Source: an uncultured Porphyromonadaceae bacterium (lineage in GTDB: Bacteria; Bacteroidota; Bacteroidia; Bacteroidales; Muribaculaceae). Taken from it: a stretch of DNA of 53,173 bases. The stretch is from positions 1-53,173 of the forward strand of contig CAJKRG010000013.1 of assembly GCA_905202215.1 (NCBI GenBank), read 5' to 3'. Shown here piece after piece: positions 7,387 to 14,791 of the stretch (position 1 is the first letter of the stretch; each line of letters opens with the position of its first letter). A program made the translations under genes and the position numbers. Below the pieces are notes generated by a model. It had not been told where the DNA came from. It did not search any database and saw only the letters and a list, made by a program, of their open reading frames with translations.

Positions 7387-8466
7387 ATGAGAAAACTGAT
7401 TGTTACAGGCGCATGCGTGGCGCTGTCGATGTTTGCCGCAGTGCAGGCGCAGCATCGTGCCGACCGGCAGGCGCTGGAGAACGGCGATTCGTTCTCGATG
7501 ATTCTTCTTGGCGATCCGCAGGGATATGTGAAATATGACATAAACCAGCCCCTTTTTGAGCTTCAGACGGCCTGGATCGCCGACAATGTGGATAATCTGA
7601 AGATAAAGGCGGTTCTTTGCACGGGCGATCTCGTCGAGCAGAACGACAATCTGGTGCCTGACCGCAGCATGCTCAACCAGACCTCACGACAGATGTGGGA
7701 ATCGGTGAGCCGCTCCTTTACACGCCTCGACAATGTGGTGCCCTACATCATTTCCTGCGGCAACCACGACTACGGCTACCGCCATGCCGAAAACGGTATG
7801 ACCCGTTTTCCCGAGTATTTCCCCATCGAGCGCAACCGCACGTGGTTCGATTGTGCGGTTGCTGTGTTCCCGAACCGCAACGGCGTGGAGTCGCTCGAAA
7901 ATGCCGCTTTTGAGTTTGACGACGAACATTGGGGCAAGCTTCTTGTGGTCTGCAACGAGTTCGCTCCGCGCGACGAGGTGCTCGACTGGACGCGCGATCT
8001 CATTTCCGGCGATCGTTTCCGCAATCATCGTGTCATATATATCACACATTCGCTTATCGGTGAAGGCAAGGCCGAGCGTACCGACAACGAGCCTTATGGA
8101 ATCACCCCGCGCAACTGGGGAGGCCAGGTTTGGGAAAAACTTATCGAACCGTCCGAAAATATCGTGCTCGCGCTCTGCGGCCATATGGGCGAACTGGGCG
8201 GTTTTGAAAATTCAGTCGGCTACCGCGTAGACCCCAATGCAGCCGGAAAGCCGGTGCCGCAGATGATGTTTAACGTGCAGACCCTCGGCGGCGGCTGGGA
8301 AGGCAACGGCGGCGACGGATGGCTCCGGATTCTTGAATTCATGCCCGACGGCGTCACCGTGAAAGTACGCACATATTCTCCCCTCTTCGGCATATCGCCC
8401 TCTACCCGTCATCTTGCCCACCGCCGCGGCGACATCGATGAGTTCGAGATGAAGCTTGCCCGCTGA
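7387..8466 (+). CDS. Exported calcineurin-like metallophosphoesterase
   Basis: A 359-residue protein with an N-terminal signal peptide (about 1-21, ending VQAQ), so it acts in the periplasm or outside the cell. Metallophosphoesterase motifs appear in order: LLGDPQG (about 41-47), TGDLVEQND (about 79-87), CGNHDYG (about 124-130), THS (about 220) and CGHMGE (about 263-268). These supply the Asp, His and Asn ligands of the di-metal site. GDPQ replaces the more usual GDxH in motif I. The substrate cannot be told from the sequence. It stands alone between the tRNA-Ser terminator and the flavoprotein gene and shows no PUL-type promoter element. Confidence 0.85.
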   Translation: MRKLIVTGACVALSMFAAVQAQHRADRQALENGDSFSMILLGDPQGYVKYDINQPLFELQTAWIADNVDNLKIKAVLCTGDLVEQNDNLVPDRSMLNQTSRQMWESVSRSFTRLDNVVPYIISCGNHDYGYRHAENGMTRFPEYFPIERNRTWFDCAVAVFPNRNGVESLENAAFEFDDEHWGKLLVVCNEFAPRDEVLDWTRDLISGDRFRNHRVIYITHSLIGEGKAERTDNEPYGITPRNWGGQVWEKLIEPSENIVLALCGHMGELGGFENSVGYRVDPNAAGKPVPQMMFNVQTLGGGWEGNGGDGWLRILEFMPDGVTVKVRTYSPLFGISPSTRHLAHRRGDIDEFEMKLAR

Positions 8467-8484
8467 CCACTCGCTGACAATATC

Positions 8485-8516
8485 TTGCCTGTTTCAGGAA
8501 TTTATTTGTAATTTTG
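8485..8516 (+). promoter_or_regulatory. Promoter of the flavoprotein gene
   Basis: TTG at 8485-8487, a 21-base spacer and TAATTTTG at 8509-8516 form a standard Bacteroidota promoter, giving a leader of about 75 bases before the ATG at 8597. Confidence 0.55.
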
Positions 8517-8596
8517 CAAATGCTGGATATTTTCGGCGATCTCTGCCGTTTTTTCAGGTGTTGTTTTGGTAATATACAGATATTCAATACATTAAT

Positions 8597-9160
8597 ATGA
8601 CAACAATTCTCTATGCCCATCCCTACGAGAAGAGCTTCAACCATGCCATTCTCGAGACTGTGAAAGCAAAACTCGAGGCCGACGGACGCGAATACAAGGT
8701 GCTCGATCTGTATGCCGACCATTTCAATCCTGCTCTCGAAGCCGACAGCCTGCGTCTGTACAGCAACAGCGAAAGCGCCGACCCGCTGGTGAACCGCTAT
8801 CTCGACACCCTTATAGCCTCCGACGAATTTATCATGATCTTCCCCATATGGTGGTCTACGATGCCCGCTATCGTCGACGGTTTCTTCGACAAGGTGATGC
8901 TCGGCGGAGGCAAGGCTTTCGGATATGACGAAAACGGCCGTCTGGTGCCCGCTCAGATCCTCATGAAGCGTACGGTAATGATTTCTACTTCCGAGGCCCC
9001 TACCGACGTTTTCAAGCCCTTTTTCATGGGTTATTTCGCCGATAATGTTCTTGCCACTGTCGGCATGACAAATGTCGAGTGGTATAACTGCCCGCAGACC
9101 TCGCACGGCCCCGCCGAAAACCGCGAGAATTTCCTCGCCATGCTCCGCGACCAAATATGA
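8597..9160 (+). CDS. NAD(P)H:quinone oxidoreductase-type flavoprotein
   Basis: A 187-residue flavodoxin-fold protein of the NQO1/KefF/MdaB-like NAD(P)H dehydrogenase family, expected to bind FMN or FAD and carry out two-electron reduction of quinones or similar acceptors in the cytoplasm. The N-terminal ILYAHPYEKSFNHAIL is the phosphate-binding loop (HPxxxSFNxA), and FPIWWSTMPAIVDGFFDKVM (about 81-100) is the flavin-contact segment typical of the family. No signal peptide. It is a single gene with its own promoter and a downstream GC hairpin with a T-run. The physiological acceptor is unknown. Confidence 0.88.
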   Translation: MTTILYAHPYEKSFNHAILETVKAKLEADGREYKVLDLYADHFNPALEADSLRLYSNSESADPLVNRYLDTLIASDEFIMIFPIWWSTMPAIVDGFFDKVMLGGGKAFGYDENGRLVPAQILMKRTVMISTSEAPTDVFKPFFMGYFADNVLATVGMTNVEWYNCPQTSHGPAENRENFLAMLRDQI

Positions 9161-9194
9161 TAATCAGAAATTAGGAGTTAGAAATTAGGAGTTG

Positions 9195-9231
9195 CGCCGG
9201 CGTGTTTATTCAACCGCTCCGGCGTTTTTTT
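9195..9231 (+). terminator. Terminator-like hairpin after the flavoprotein gene
   Basis: CGCCGG (9195-9200) pairs with CCGGCG (9219-9224) and is followed by seven T residues. The loop contains TATTCAACCGC, a piece of REP family 1, so this terminator may have been built from a repeat. Just upstream is a short tandem duplication of AGAAATTAGGAGTT (about 9166-9193). Confidence 0.6.
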
Positions 9232-9300
9232 CGCGCCGTTACCGCTCCATGGCGGTGCTTTTGTGGCGGGCGGTATCGTCATTGATTTTTTTGCGATGGG

Positions 9301-9412
9301 AACCGCCTATGGCGGTTTTAGATAGATATAGCCTATGGTTTAGACGCCGTCAGACGGCTATACCATAGGTTTTTGTGTGTTTTTTTGAGGGGCCAACCGC
9401 GGCCAGCGGTTG
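9301..9412. repeat. REP family 1 copy, left flank of the transposase
   Basis: Three successive palindromes: AACCGCC-tat-GGCGGTT (9301-9317), a long hairpin CCTATGGT (9332-9339) ... GCCGT-cag-ACGGC ... ACCATAGG (9362-9369), and CAACCGC-ggcca-GCGGTTG (9394-9412). It ends 11 bases from the stop of the Y1 transposase gene. The long hairpin is preceded by GATAGATATAG, as in the right-flank copies. Confidence 0.8.
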
Positions 9413-9423
9413 AAGAGTTGGTG

Positions 9424-9879
9424 TCAATCATCGAATAGATAGCGGTCGTCGTATTCGATTTCGTATCGATCTAGAAACAGACGTATCTCATCGTTGAGGC
9501 TTCTTCCTTTATGGTGTTCGTATTGATTGCTGATGTAATCAATAAGGTCGGGAATGGCGGATTTTGAATATGAAAGGGCGGCATAACCGCGTTGCCACTG
9601 AAATCGTCCTCTTACCAGACGTTTTTCGTTTATATAATGGCTTACGGCTATCTTTAGGTCGTGCACCAGATCGGGGATAAGCTTGTTGATATTGTATTCA
9701 ATCAATAAATGCACGTGATTTTCGGTACCTCCTATACGTATGCACTTGTGCCCCAGGTTTAGCACAACCGATGCCATATATGCGTGTATGTCGGGTAGCA
9801 AATGTATCGGCAGAAAACCGTATCTGCCTTTTACGGCAAATATAATATGGACGTATAGTTTTGATAATGTGTTAGCCAT
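9424..9879 (-). CDS. REP-associated tyrosine (IS200-like Y1) transposase
   Basis: A 151-residue single-domain Transposase_17/Y1 HUH endonuclease. The HUH pair is ENHVHLLIE (His55, His57), and the nucleophile is probably Tyr115 in DYISNQYEHH, which fits the YIxxQ motif. The N-terminal LYVHIIFAVKGR strand is typical. No tnpB is present. Palindromic REP family 1 copies lie directly on both sides (9301-9412 and 9941-10180), and further copies are scattered in the window, so this is best called a RAYT rather than a plain IS200. Such enzymes nick and join single-stranded REP hairpins. A -7 box TATATTTG (9884-9891, minus strand) sits only 4 bases before the ATG, so the mRNA is probably leaderless or nearly so. 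Confidence 0.88.
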   Translation of the reverse strand: MANTLSKLYVHIIFAVKGRYGFLPIHLLPDIHAYMASVVLNLGHKCIRIGGTENHVHLLIEYNINKLIPDLVHDLKIAVSHYINEKRLVRGRFQWQRGYAALSYSKSAIPDLIDYISNQYEHHKGRSLNDEIRLFLDRYEIEYDDRYLFDD

Positions 9880-9940
9880 ATGGCAAATATATGCAATATC
9901 ACCGGCGCGTGCAAATTTATTTTCAATGTATTGATAAGAA

Positions 9941-10179
9941 GAACCGCCAACGGCGGTTCAAAGATAGATATAGCCTATGGTTTAGACGCCGAATGGCGGC
10001 TATACCATAGGTTTCCATGGCCGCGGGGCAAACAACCGCGTAGCGGTTGAATACGGGGGTGTATGCGTGATTATTCAACCGCTATGCGGTTGTGTGTTGT
10101 TGGTGGTGACATTTTCCTATGGTATGGGCTGGCGCCCAAACCATAGGCTGTGTTTATATTCAACCGCCGCTGGCGGTTG
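9941..10179. repeat. REP family 1 inverted pair, right flank of the transposase (copy A)
   Basis: The palindrome series is GAACCGCC-aac-GGCGGTTC (9941-9959), CCTATGGT...ACCATAGG (9974-10011), CAACCGC-gta-GCGGTTG (10033-10049), then an inverted second unit: CAACCGC-tat-GCGGTTG (10076-10092), CCTATGGT...ACCATAGG (10116-10147) and CAACCGCC-gct-GGCGGTTG (10161-10179). Two units in opposite orientation resemble the REPIN structure known from RAYT systems. No gene is visible in 9880-10629. Confidence 0.8.
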
Positions 10180-10244
10180 CTGCGCCATTGCGGCTGTGGT
10201 GTTACGGAAGAACCGCCTGTGGCAGTTGGTGGAGGCGGACAAAA

Positions 10245-10482
10245 AGAACCGCCTATGGCGGTTTTAGATAGATATAGCCTATGGTTTAGACGCCGAATGG
10301 CGGCTATACCATAGGTTTCCATGGCCGCGGGGCAAACAACCGCATAGCGGTTGAATACGGGGGTGTATGCGCGATTATTCAACCGCTATGCGGTTGTGTG
10401 TTATTTGTGATTACGATTCCTATGGTTTGGGCGATAGCCCATACCATAGGCTGTGTTTATATTCAACCGCCGGTGGCGGTTG
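10245..10482. repeat. REP family 1 inverted pair, direct duplicate (copy B)
   Basis: A second REPIN-like unit 304 bases downstream of copy A. Positions 10267-10402 match 9963-10098 with only two differences in 136 bases (g/a at 10040/10344 and t/c at 10068/10372). Core hairpins are at 10278-10315 and 10419-10450. The last arm (CAACCGCC...GGCGGTTG near 10464-10482) matches copy A less closely. Confidence 0.8.
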
Positions 10483-10487
10483 TTGGG

Positions 10488-10531
10488 GAGGAAAAAGCGA
10501 AACCCTCCGGGGCGCGGGGCCGCGGAGGGTT
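10488..10531 (-). terminator. Terminator of the susCDE-GH76 operon
   Basis: AACCCTCCG (10501-10509) pairs with CGGAGGGTT (10523-10531). On the minus strand the stem is followed by TTCGCTTTTTCC. It lies about 100 bases past the GH76 stop. Confidence 0.5.
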
Positions 10532-10629
10532 TCTAATAATTCAGACAATGCGATGACTAAATTACCTTTTTGAGGTTAGGGGTTAAGGGTTAGTGTTTTT
10601 TTACACTATTCACCCTTCTCCTTTCACTT

Positions 10630-11853
10630 TTATTTGCCAAGGCTGTTGTAGAGACGTGCGCGAGCTTCCATGCAGGAGGCGCCGGTAACGTTGGGGTTGA
10701 GATAACCAGTTTCGCCTAATGCCACGCCTTTGGTCATGTTCGAGTTATATAGTATATACTTATATTCGCTCTTGCTGATGATACCGGTGCGCCATGTGAG
10801 GTCGGCAGTGGCGTTAAGGGCTGCGAAGAACTTGGTGCGCCATTCCTCTGAAATCTCGGGAGCCTCGATGATGTCGGCGAGATAGGGGAAAAGCACTGCG
10901 CGGAAGAGTGTGGTGTCGCCGCTCGAGTCGTCCCAGCGCCATGTCTTGTTCTCGAAGAAGAGAGCGCCGGTAGATTTATCGGCACAAGCTACACCGGTTA
11001 CATACTGAGCGATACGACGTGCGTCTTTGAGGTATAGCTCGTTTCCAGTGAATTTGTATGCCTCATAGGCGGCGCGCATCACTGTGCCATGAGTGTAGGA
11101 GTACTCGCGCGAATCTTCGCCTTCGGATTGGAGGGTTTTGCGGTTGATACCGTTGAGCACGCGGCCTGTGGCGGGATCGATTACGTATTCGCGCATGAAC
11201 TGGTAGATTTTCAGACCGTTTTCGGCGTATTTCTCTTCGCCTGTAGCCTCGTAGAGCATGAAAGCGAGGACCGCAGCGGGGCCATTGGTACATATAGCGC
11301 GGCTGTCGCCGTAGTAGGAAGTACCGGGAGCGCCCCACGAGAGACCGCCGATGTTTTCGTTGTCCCAGCCGTTTGCCATCATATCCTCATGCAGATATCT
11401 GGCTACCTCGAGATACTTGGAATCTTTGGTAATGTTGTAGAGCTTCATCATTGTGATGGAGATCCATGCATTATCATCGTAGAGAGGCACCCAGTACTGG
11501 TCCTTGCGGCCGCTCCAGCACTGCTGTTTCACGCCTACGAACCATTTGTCGAACATGGCGCTGTACTTGGAGTCGCCGGTACGCTGATAGGCGGCTATCA
11601 CTACGTCCATGGCATGTGCCTGAGGCCAGTAGTTGTTGCCCGATCCTTCATCTCCGTTACTGTTGATGTTGAAGAATCCTTTTTCGTCATTCCAGAAGTT
11701 CTGGATAAATGCGGTTGTGGAGCTATCGGCAGCGGCATTCCAGTCGATGGTGTAGCCGGTAGGGGCTACATACTCGTCGACATTGTCGCACGATGACACC
11801 GCTATCGATGCCATGGCGGCTGCCAGCGCTGTTATTCCTATTATTTTTTTCAT
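10630..11853 (-). CDS. GH76 endo-alpha-1,6-mannanase lipoprotein
   Basis: A 407-residue surface or periplasmic lipoprotein (lipobox VSSC, Cys22). The (alpha/alpha)6 glycoside hydrolase family 76 fold carries the paired catalytic aspartates in PLYDDNAWISI (Asp126-Asp127). The aromatic YWPQAHAMD and GGLSWG segments are also family-typical. GH76 enzymes cut alpha-1,6-mannan backbones of fungal mannan or related glycans into importable pieces. The gene is last in the order susC-susD-susE-GH76, 22 bases after susE, so it likely acts with the surface SusCDE complex. Length is normal for secreted Bacteroidota GH76. Family assignment is firm; exact substrate is inferred. Confidence 0.9.
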   Translation of the reverse strand: MKKIIGITALAAAMASIAVSSCDNVDEYVAPTGYTIDWNAAADSSTTAFIQNFWNDEKGFFNINSNGDEGSGNNYWPQAHAMDVVIAAYQRTGDSKYSAMFDKWFVGVKQQCWSGRKDQYWVPLYDDNAWISITMMKLYNITKDSKYLEVARYLHEDMMANGWDNENIGGLSWGAPGTSYYGDSRAICTNGPAAVLAFMLYEATGEEKYAENGLKIYQFMREYVIDPATGRVLNGINRKTLQSEGEDSREYSYTHGTVMRAAYEAYKFTGNELYLKDARRIAQYVTGVACADKSTGALFFENKTWRWDDSSGDTTLFRAVLFPYLADIIEAPEISEEWRTKFFAALNATADLTWRTGIISKSEYKYILYNSNMTKGVALGETGYLNPNVTGASCMEARARLYNSLGK

Positions 11854-11875
11854 TTGATGATCGGTTTAAGAGTGA

Positions 11876-13039
11876 TTACTTAACCTTGGCGAAGTGCTTG
11901 AATGCGCCGTTGTCGTTGTTGAAGTACAGGGTGTAGACAAGAGGTTTGTTGTACCATACATCGGGCAGCTTCCACTTGTTGTTCACTGTGCCGGCATATT
12001 CTACCATGGTGAAGTCGCCGCTTGTGATGTCTACGTTGCCGGGTTTGCCGTCGTTGCCTGCATTGAGCGGGCCCCAGGTGCACTTGCTGCCGTCGGCATA
12101 TTCCATCACGAAGTTGTGGCGCGATTCGAAGGGATCCCAGCTCCAGCCGGTGTCTTTGGTCACGATAGTGCCTTCCCACTCGAAGAGACCATTGTTTTTG
12201 TAGTTGAATTTGGCTGCGTAGTTGCCGTTAGGCATTCCGGGGATATTGAAGCTGAAATCGGTAAAGCGCATGTACACACCGTCGATCTTGCGGAATGAGA
12301 CGCTTGCGGTCGAGAAGTCGATGTTGATGCGGTAAGTGCCATTTTCTTCAACAGTGTATTCAGAAGCGTTGTCATCTACAAACGAGGTAGCGGTCTTGGG
12401 GCTGTAGAGTTTGAGACCTTCCTTGTCAGCGCTGAAGATGATCTTCTGGCCGGCCTTAAGTTCTGAGAACATTTCGAAGAGTTCGCCGTCTTTGCTGAAT
12501 GCGCGGGCTTTGCTGTAGTCGTCGCCGGTTTCGGAAGCTGCGCCTGCGAGGTAGAGTTCATCGGGTACTTCGTCGAAGCCGATGAAACGTGTCACAGTCA
12601 GGTTATACAGCTTGGTAGAGTTGGTGCCATTTACACCGGCATAGGAGATTACACCCCATTTGATGTCGTCGGTATCGCCCATACCTACACCTGCGAGGGC
12701 CATAACCTTGGCAAGAGTCTTGTGCGATACAGATGCCATGGGCTTTGCGCCGTTAGCGTCGGAAGTAACGGTATAGATAGGAGTAGTGGTGTTGTCCTTA
12801 GCGTAGAAGGCAAGTTCGTACTGTGGCATAGCACCGTCACCTGCGTGAGCGGCTTCCCACTCGAAGAAGAGACTTGCAGTAGCGGAAGGAATGAGTTTTA
12901 CTACTTTTCCGTCTGCGGGCTCATAGAAAGACTGCACCGGAGTAGCGGTGGTGTCGGTATATTCCATGTCGTTGGTGCAGGCAGCAGCCGAAGCCAGGAC
13001 AGTTGCGAGCGCGAGGCTCTTGAATACTATAGATTTCAT
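11876..13039 (-). CDS. SusE-like outer-membrane glycan-binding lipoprotein
   Basis: A 387-residue lipoprotein (ASAAAC, Cys21). Residues about 35-140 form a SusE-type N-terminal Ig-like domain (PADGKVVKLIPSATASLFFEW). Two further starch-binding-like beta modules follow, including DELYLAGAASETGDDY and MRFTDFSFNIPGMPNGNY. The motif TWGPLNAGNDGKPGN is shared with the orphan secreted protein at 5633-7033. It follows susD after a 123-base gap that contains a hairpin, which may lower its expression relative to susCD. The role is surface binding of the glycan taken up by SusCD, and mannan is inferred from the adjoining GH76. Confidence 0.85.
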   Translation of the reverse strand: MKSIVFKSLALATVLASAAACTNDMEYTDTTATPVQSFYEPADGKVVKLIPSATASLFFEWEAAHAGDGAMPQYELAFYAKDNTTTPIYTVTSDANGAKPMASVSHKTLAKVMALAGVGMGDTDDIKWGVISYAGVNGTNSTKLYNLTVTRFIGFDEVPDELYLAGAASETGDDYSKARAFSKDGELFEMFSELKAGQKIIFSADKEGLKLYSPKTATSFVDDNASEYTVEENGTYRINIDFSTASVSFRKIDGVYMRFTDFSFNIPGMPNGNYAAKFNYKNNGLFEWEGTIVTKDTGWSWDPFESRHNFVMEYADGSKCTWGPLNAGNDGKPGNVDITSGDFTMVEYAGTVNNKWKLPDVWYNKPLVYTLYFNNDNGAFKHFAKVK

Positions 13040-13085
13040 TTGTTGAATTCTTGTTTTGATTGGTTTTGGTCTTTTGTTTTCGGCT

Positions 13086-13140
13086 GACAGCCGTATGGGT
13101 CTTATTAGACTAATAGGTCTTTTGAGACCGATAGGCTGTC
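13086..13140 (-). promoter_or_regulatory. Intercistronic hairpin between susD and susE
   Basis: GACAGCC (13086-13092) pairs with GGCTGTC (13134-13140). Inside are GGGTCT/GGTCT/AGACC repeats that can extend the structure. It sits in the only large gap of the susC-susD-susE-GH76 operon and could act as an mRNA-stabilising or attenuating element. There is no U-tract for full termination. Confidence 0.4.
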
Positions 13141-13162
13141 GGCCTGATGGCTCGTTCGCTTA

Positions 13163-14776
13163 TCAGCTGCTGTAGCCGGGGTTTTGGGGTTTGAGGTTGG
13201 GGTTGAAGTCGATTTCGCTCAAAGGAACTGCCCAGAGGTAGTCGCGGTTTTCGTCGAATTTGTATTCATCGAGCACGGCGGGGCCACCTACGAAGGTACA
13301 GCCTTTCACGGGACCGTTGAGGTATTCGCTACCGGCTTTCCAGCGCTTGATGTCCCACCAGCGGAGGCCTTCGAGAGCGAGCTCTACGCGGCGCTCGTTG
13401 CGGATGATCTGGCGGAGGTCGCCTGCGGGCATCTTAAGGGCCTTGTCGGCGGTGAAGCCGGCACGCTTGCGGATAGCGCCAATTGTCTGATCCCATACGC
13501 TCGCGTTCATCTGGCCGAGTTCGTTCATGGCTTCGGCGTACATGAGGAGTACATCGGCATAGCGCATCATGATGAGGTTGAGTCCCGAGCTATAGCTGGT
13601 ATCGTCCTTGATGGGCGAGAACCATTTGCGGGTGTAGTAGCCTGTGTATGTCTTGTACTGGCCGGGAGTAGCACTGGTGGCTACGTTGTCGCTCGATTTG
13701 CCAGAAAGGGAGTTGATATAGATGGTGTGGGTCTTGCCGGTAGAGGGATCGAAGAGTTCAGACTTGTCGTAAACGACTGTAGCGGCGAGACGCGGGTCGC
13801 GATTGTCGTAGGGATGGTCCTTGTCGTAGTCGGTGCCGTTTTCGTCGATGGTGTATCCACTGAGGGTAAGGTAGCTGTCGACGAGGCTCTGGGTAGGACA
13901 CCAGGTTACGTAGTCTTCGCGGAGCGACGGTGGTTTCATGTGGGCGTATTCACCCCAGGTGCGGCCGGGGTTGCCGGCAACGAAGCCCATGTCGAGGATT
14001 ACTTCGCTGTTATATTCGTTTTCTTCCTTGAAGAGGCCTTCGTAGCTGGGGAAGAGTTCGTAGTGGCCAAATTCGCCGTCTATGATACGCTTGGTCCAGC
14101 TTGCTACAGTGGCCCAGTCGCTTTCCATAAGAGCGATACGTGCACGGAACATGGCTGCGGCGCCCTGTGTCCAGCGTCCGCGATCTTCGATAGCCAGGGT
14201 TTCGACTGTGGGAAGAGCCGGTATGCACTCTTCTAGGTCGGTTGTGATAGCTTTGATTACTTCTGCATGGGGTGTACGCTTGAGAGTGCTTGCATACTCA
14301 AGTGTGGGATTTTCCATGAAGAAAGGTATGTCGCCGTAGAGATTGGTGAGGCGGAAGTAGATGAAGTCGCGGATAATGCGGGCTTCGGCCTTGAGCCGGG
14401 CTATTTTCTCGGGCGATGAGTCCTGAATTTCATCAGCATGTTCGAGGAATGTGTGGCTCGAGCGTATGCCGCCCCACCAGCCGTTCCAGCCGAATCGGCC
14501 GTTGCCGGGAGTGGCGATACCGCGGCGGATAAGGTGGGTGTCGGTGACGCCGTAACCGTTATAGAGGTTATCGGTGATTTCCTCGTCGCTCCAGAAGCAA
14601 CCGGCGTTGTACATCTGGGTGTAGCCGGTGTTCACCATCAGCTCGGCATTCTTGTCTTTCCAGAAGTTGGAGTCGTTATATTGGTTTGTTGGCGGCTGTT
14701 CGAGGTCGTTGCAGGCCGAGAAGGCTATGCCCGAAGCGAGGAAAGCGCCTGCCGCCATTATTTTGATAAGTTTCAT
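13163..14776 (-). CDS. SusD/RagB-family glycan-capture lipoprotein
   Basis: A 537-residue outer-membrane lipoprotein (IAFSAC, Cys22) that forms the lid of the SusC pore and captures oligosaccharides. The SusD N-terminal signature NDLEQPPTNQYNDSNFWKDKNAELMVNTGY and the RagB/SusD C-terminal segment (RNERRVELALEGLRWWDIKRW, ending VPLSEIDFNPNLKPQNPGY) are both clear. Length is typical. It starts 15 bases after the susC stop on the same strand, as in almost all PULs. The binding target is probably the mannan-derived oligosaccharide made by the operon's GH76 (inference). Confidence 0.95.
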   Translation of the reverse strand: MKLIKIMAAGAFLASGIAFSACNDLEQPPTNQYNDSNFWKDKNAELMVNTGYTQMYNAGCFWSDEEITDNLYNGYGVTDTHLIRRGIATPGNGRFGWNGWWGGIRSSHTFLEHADEIQDSSPEKIARLKAEARIIRDFIYFRLTNLYGDIPFFMENPTLEYASTLKRTPHAEVIKAITTDLEECIPALPTVETLAIEDRGRWTQGAAAMFRARIALMESDWATVASWTKRIIDGEFGHYELFPSYEGLFKEENEYNSEVILDMGFVAGNPGRTWGEYAHMKPPSLREDYVTWCPTQSLVDSYLTLSGYTIDENGTDYDKDHPYDNRDPRLAATVVYDKSELFDPSTGKTHTIYINSLSGKSSDNVATSATPGQYKTYTGYYTRKWFSPIKDDTSYSSGLNLIMMRYADVLLMYAEAMNELGQMNASVWDQTIGAIRKRAGFTADKALKMPAGDLRQIIRNERRVELALEGLRWWDIKRWKAGSEYLNGPVKGCTFVGGPAVLDEYKFDENRDYLWAVPLSEIDFNPNLKPQNPGYSS

Positions 14777-14791
14777 TGCTTTGTTCTGATA

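Noticed and set aside
9941..10482. Regular palindromes taken as a CRISPR array
   Set aside because: There are only two or three direct repeats of unequal length, no uniform spacers and no cas genes. The units are inverted pairs beside a Y1 transposase.
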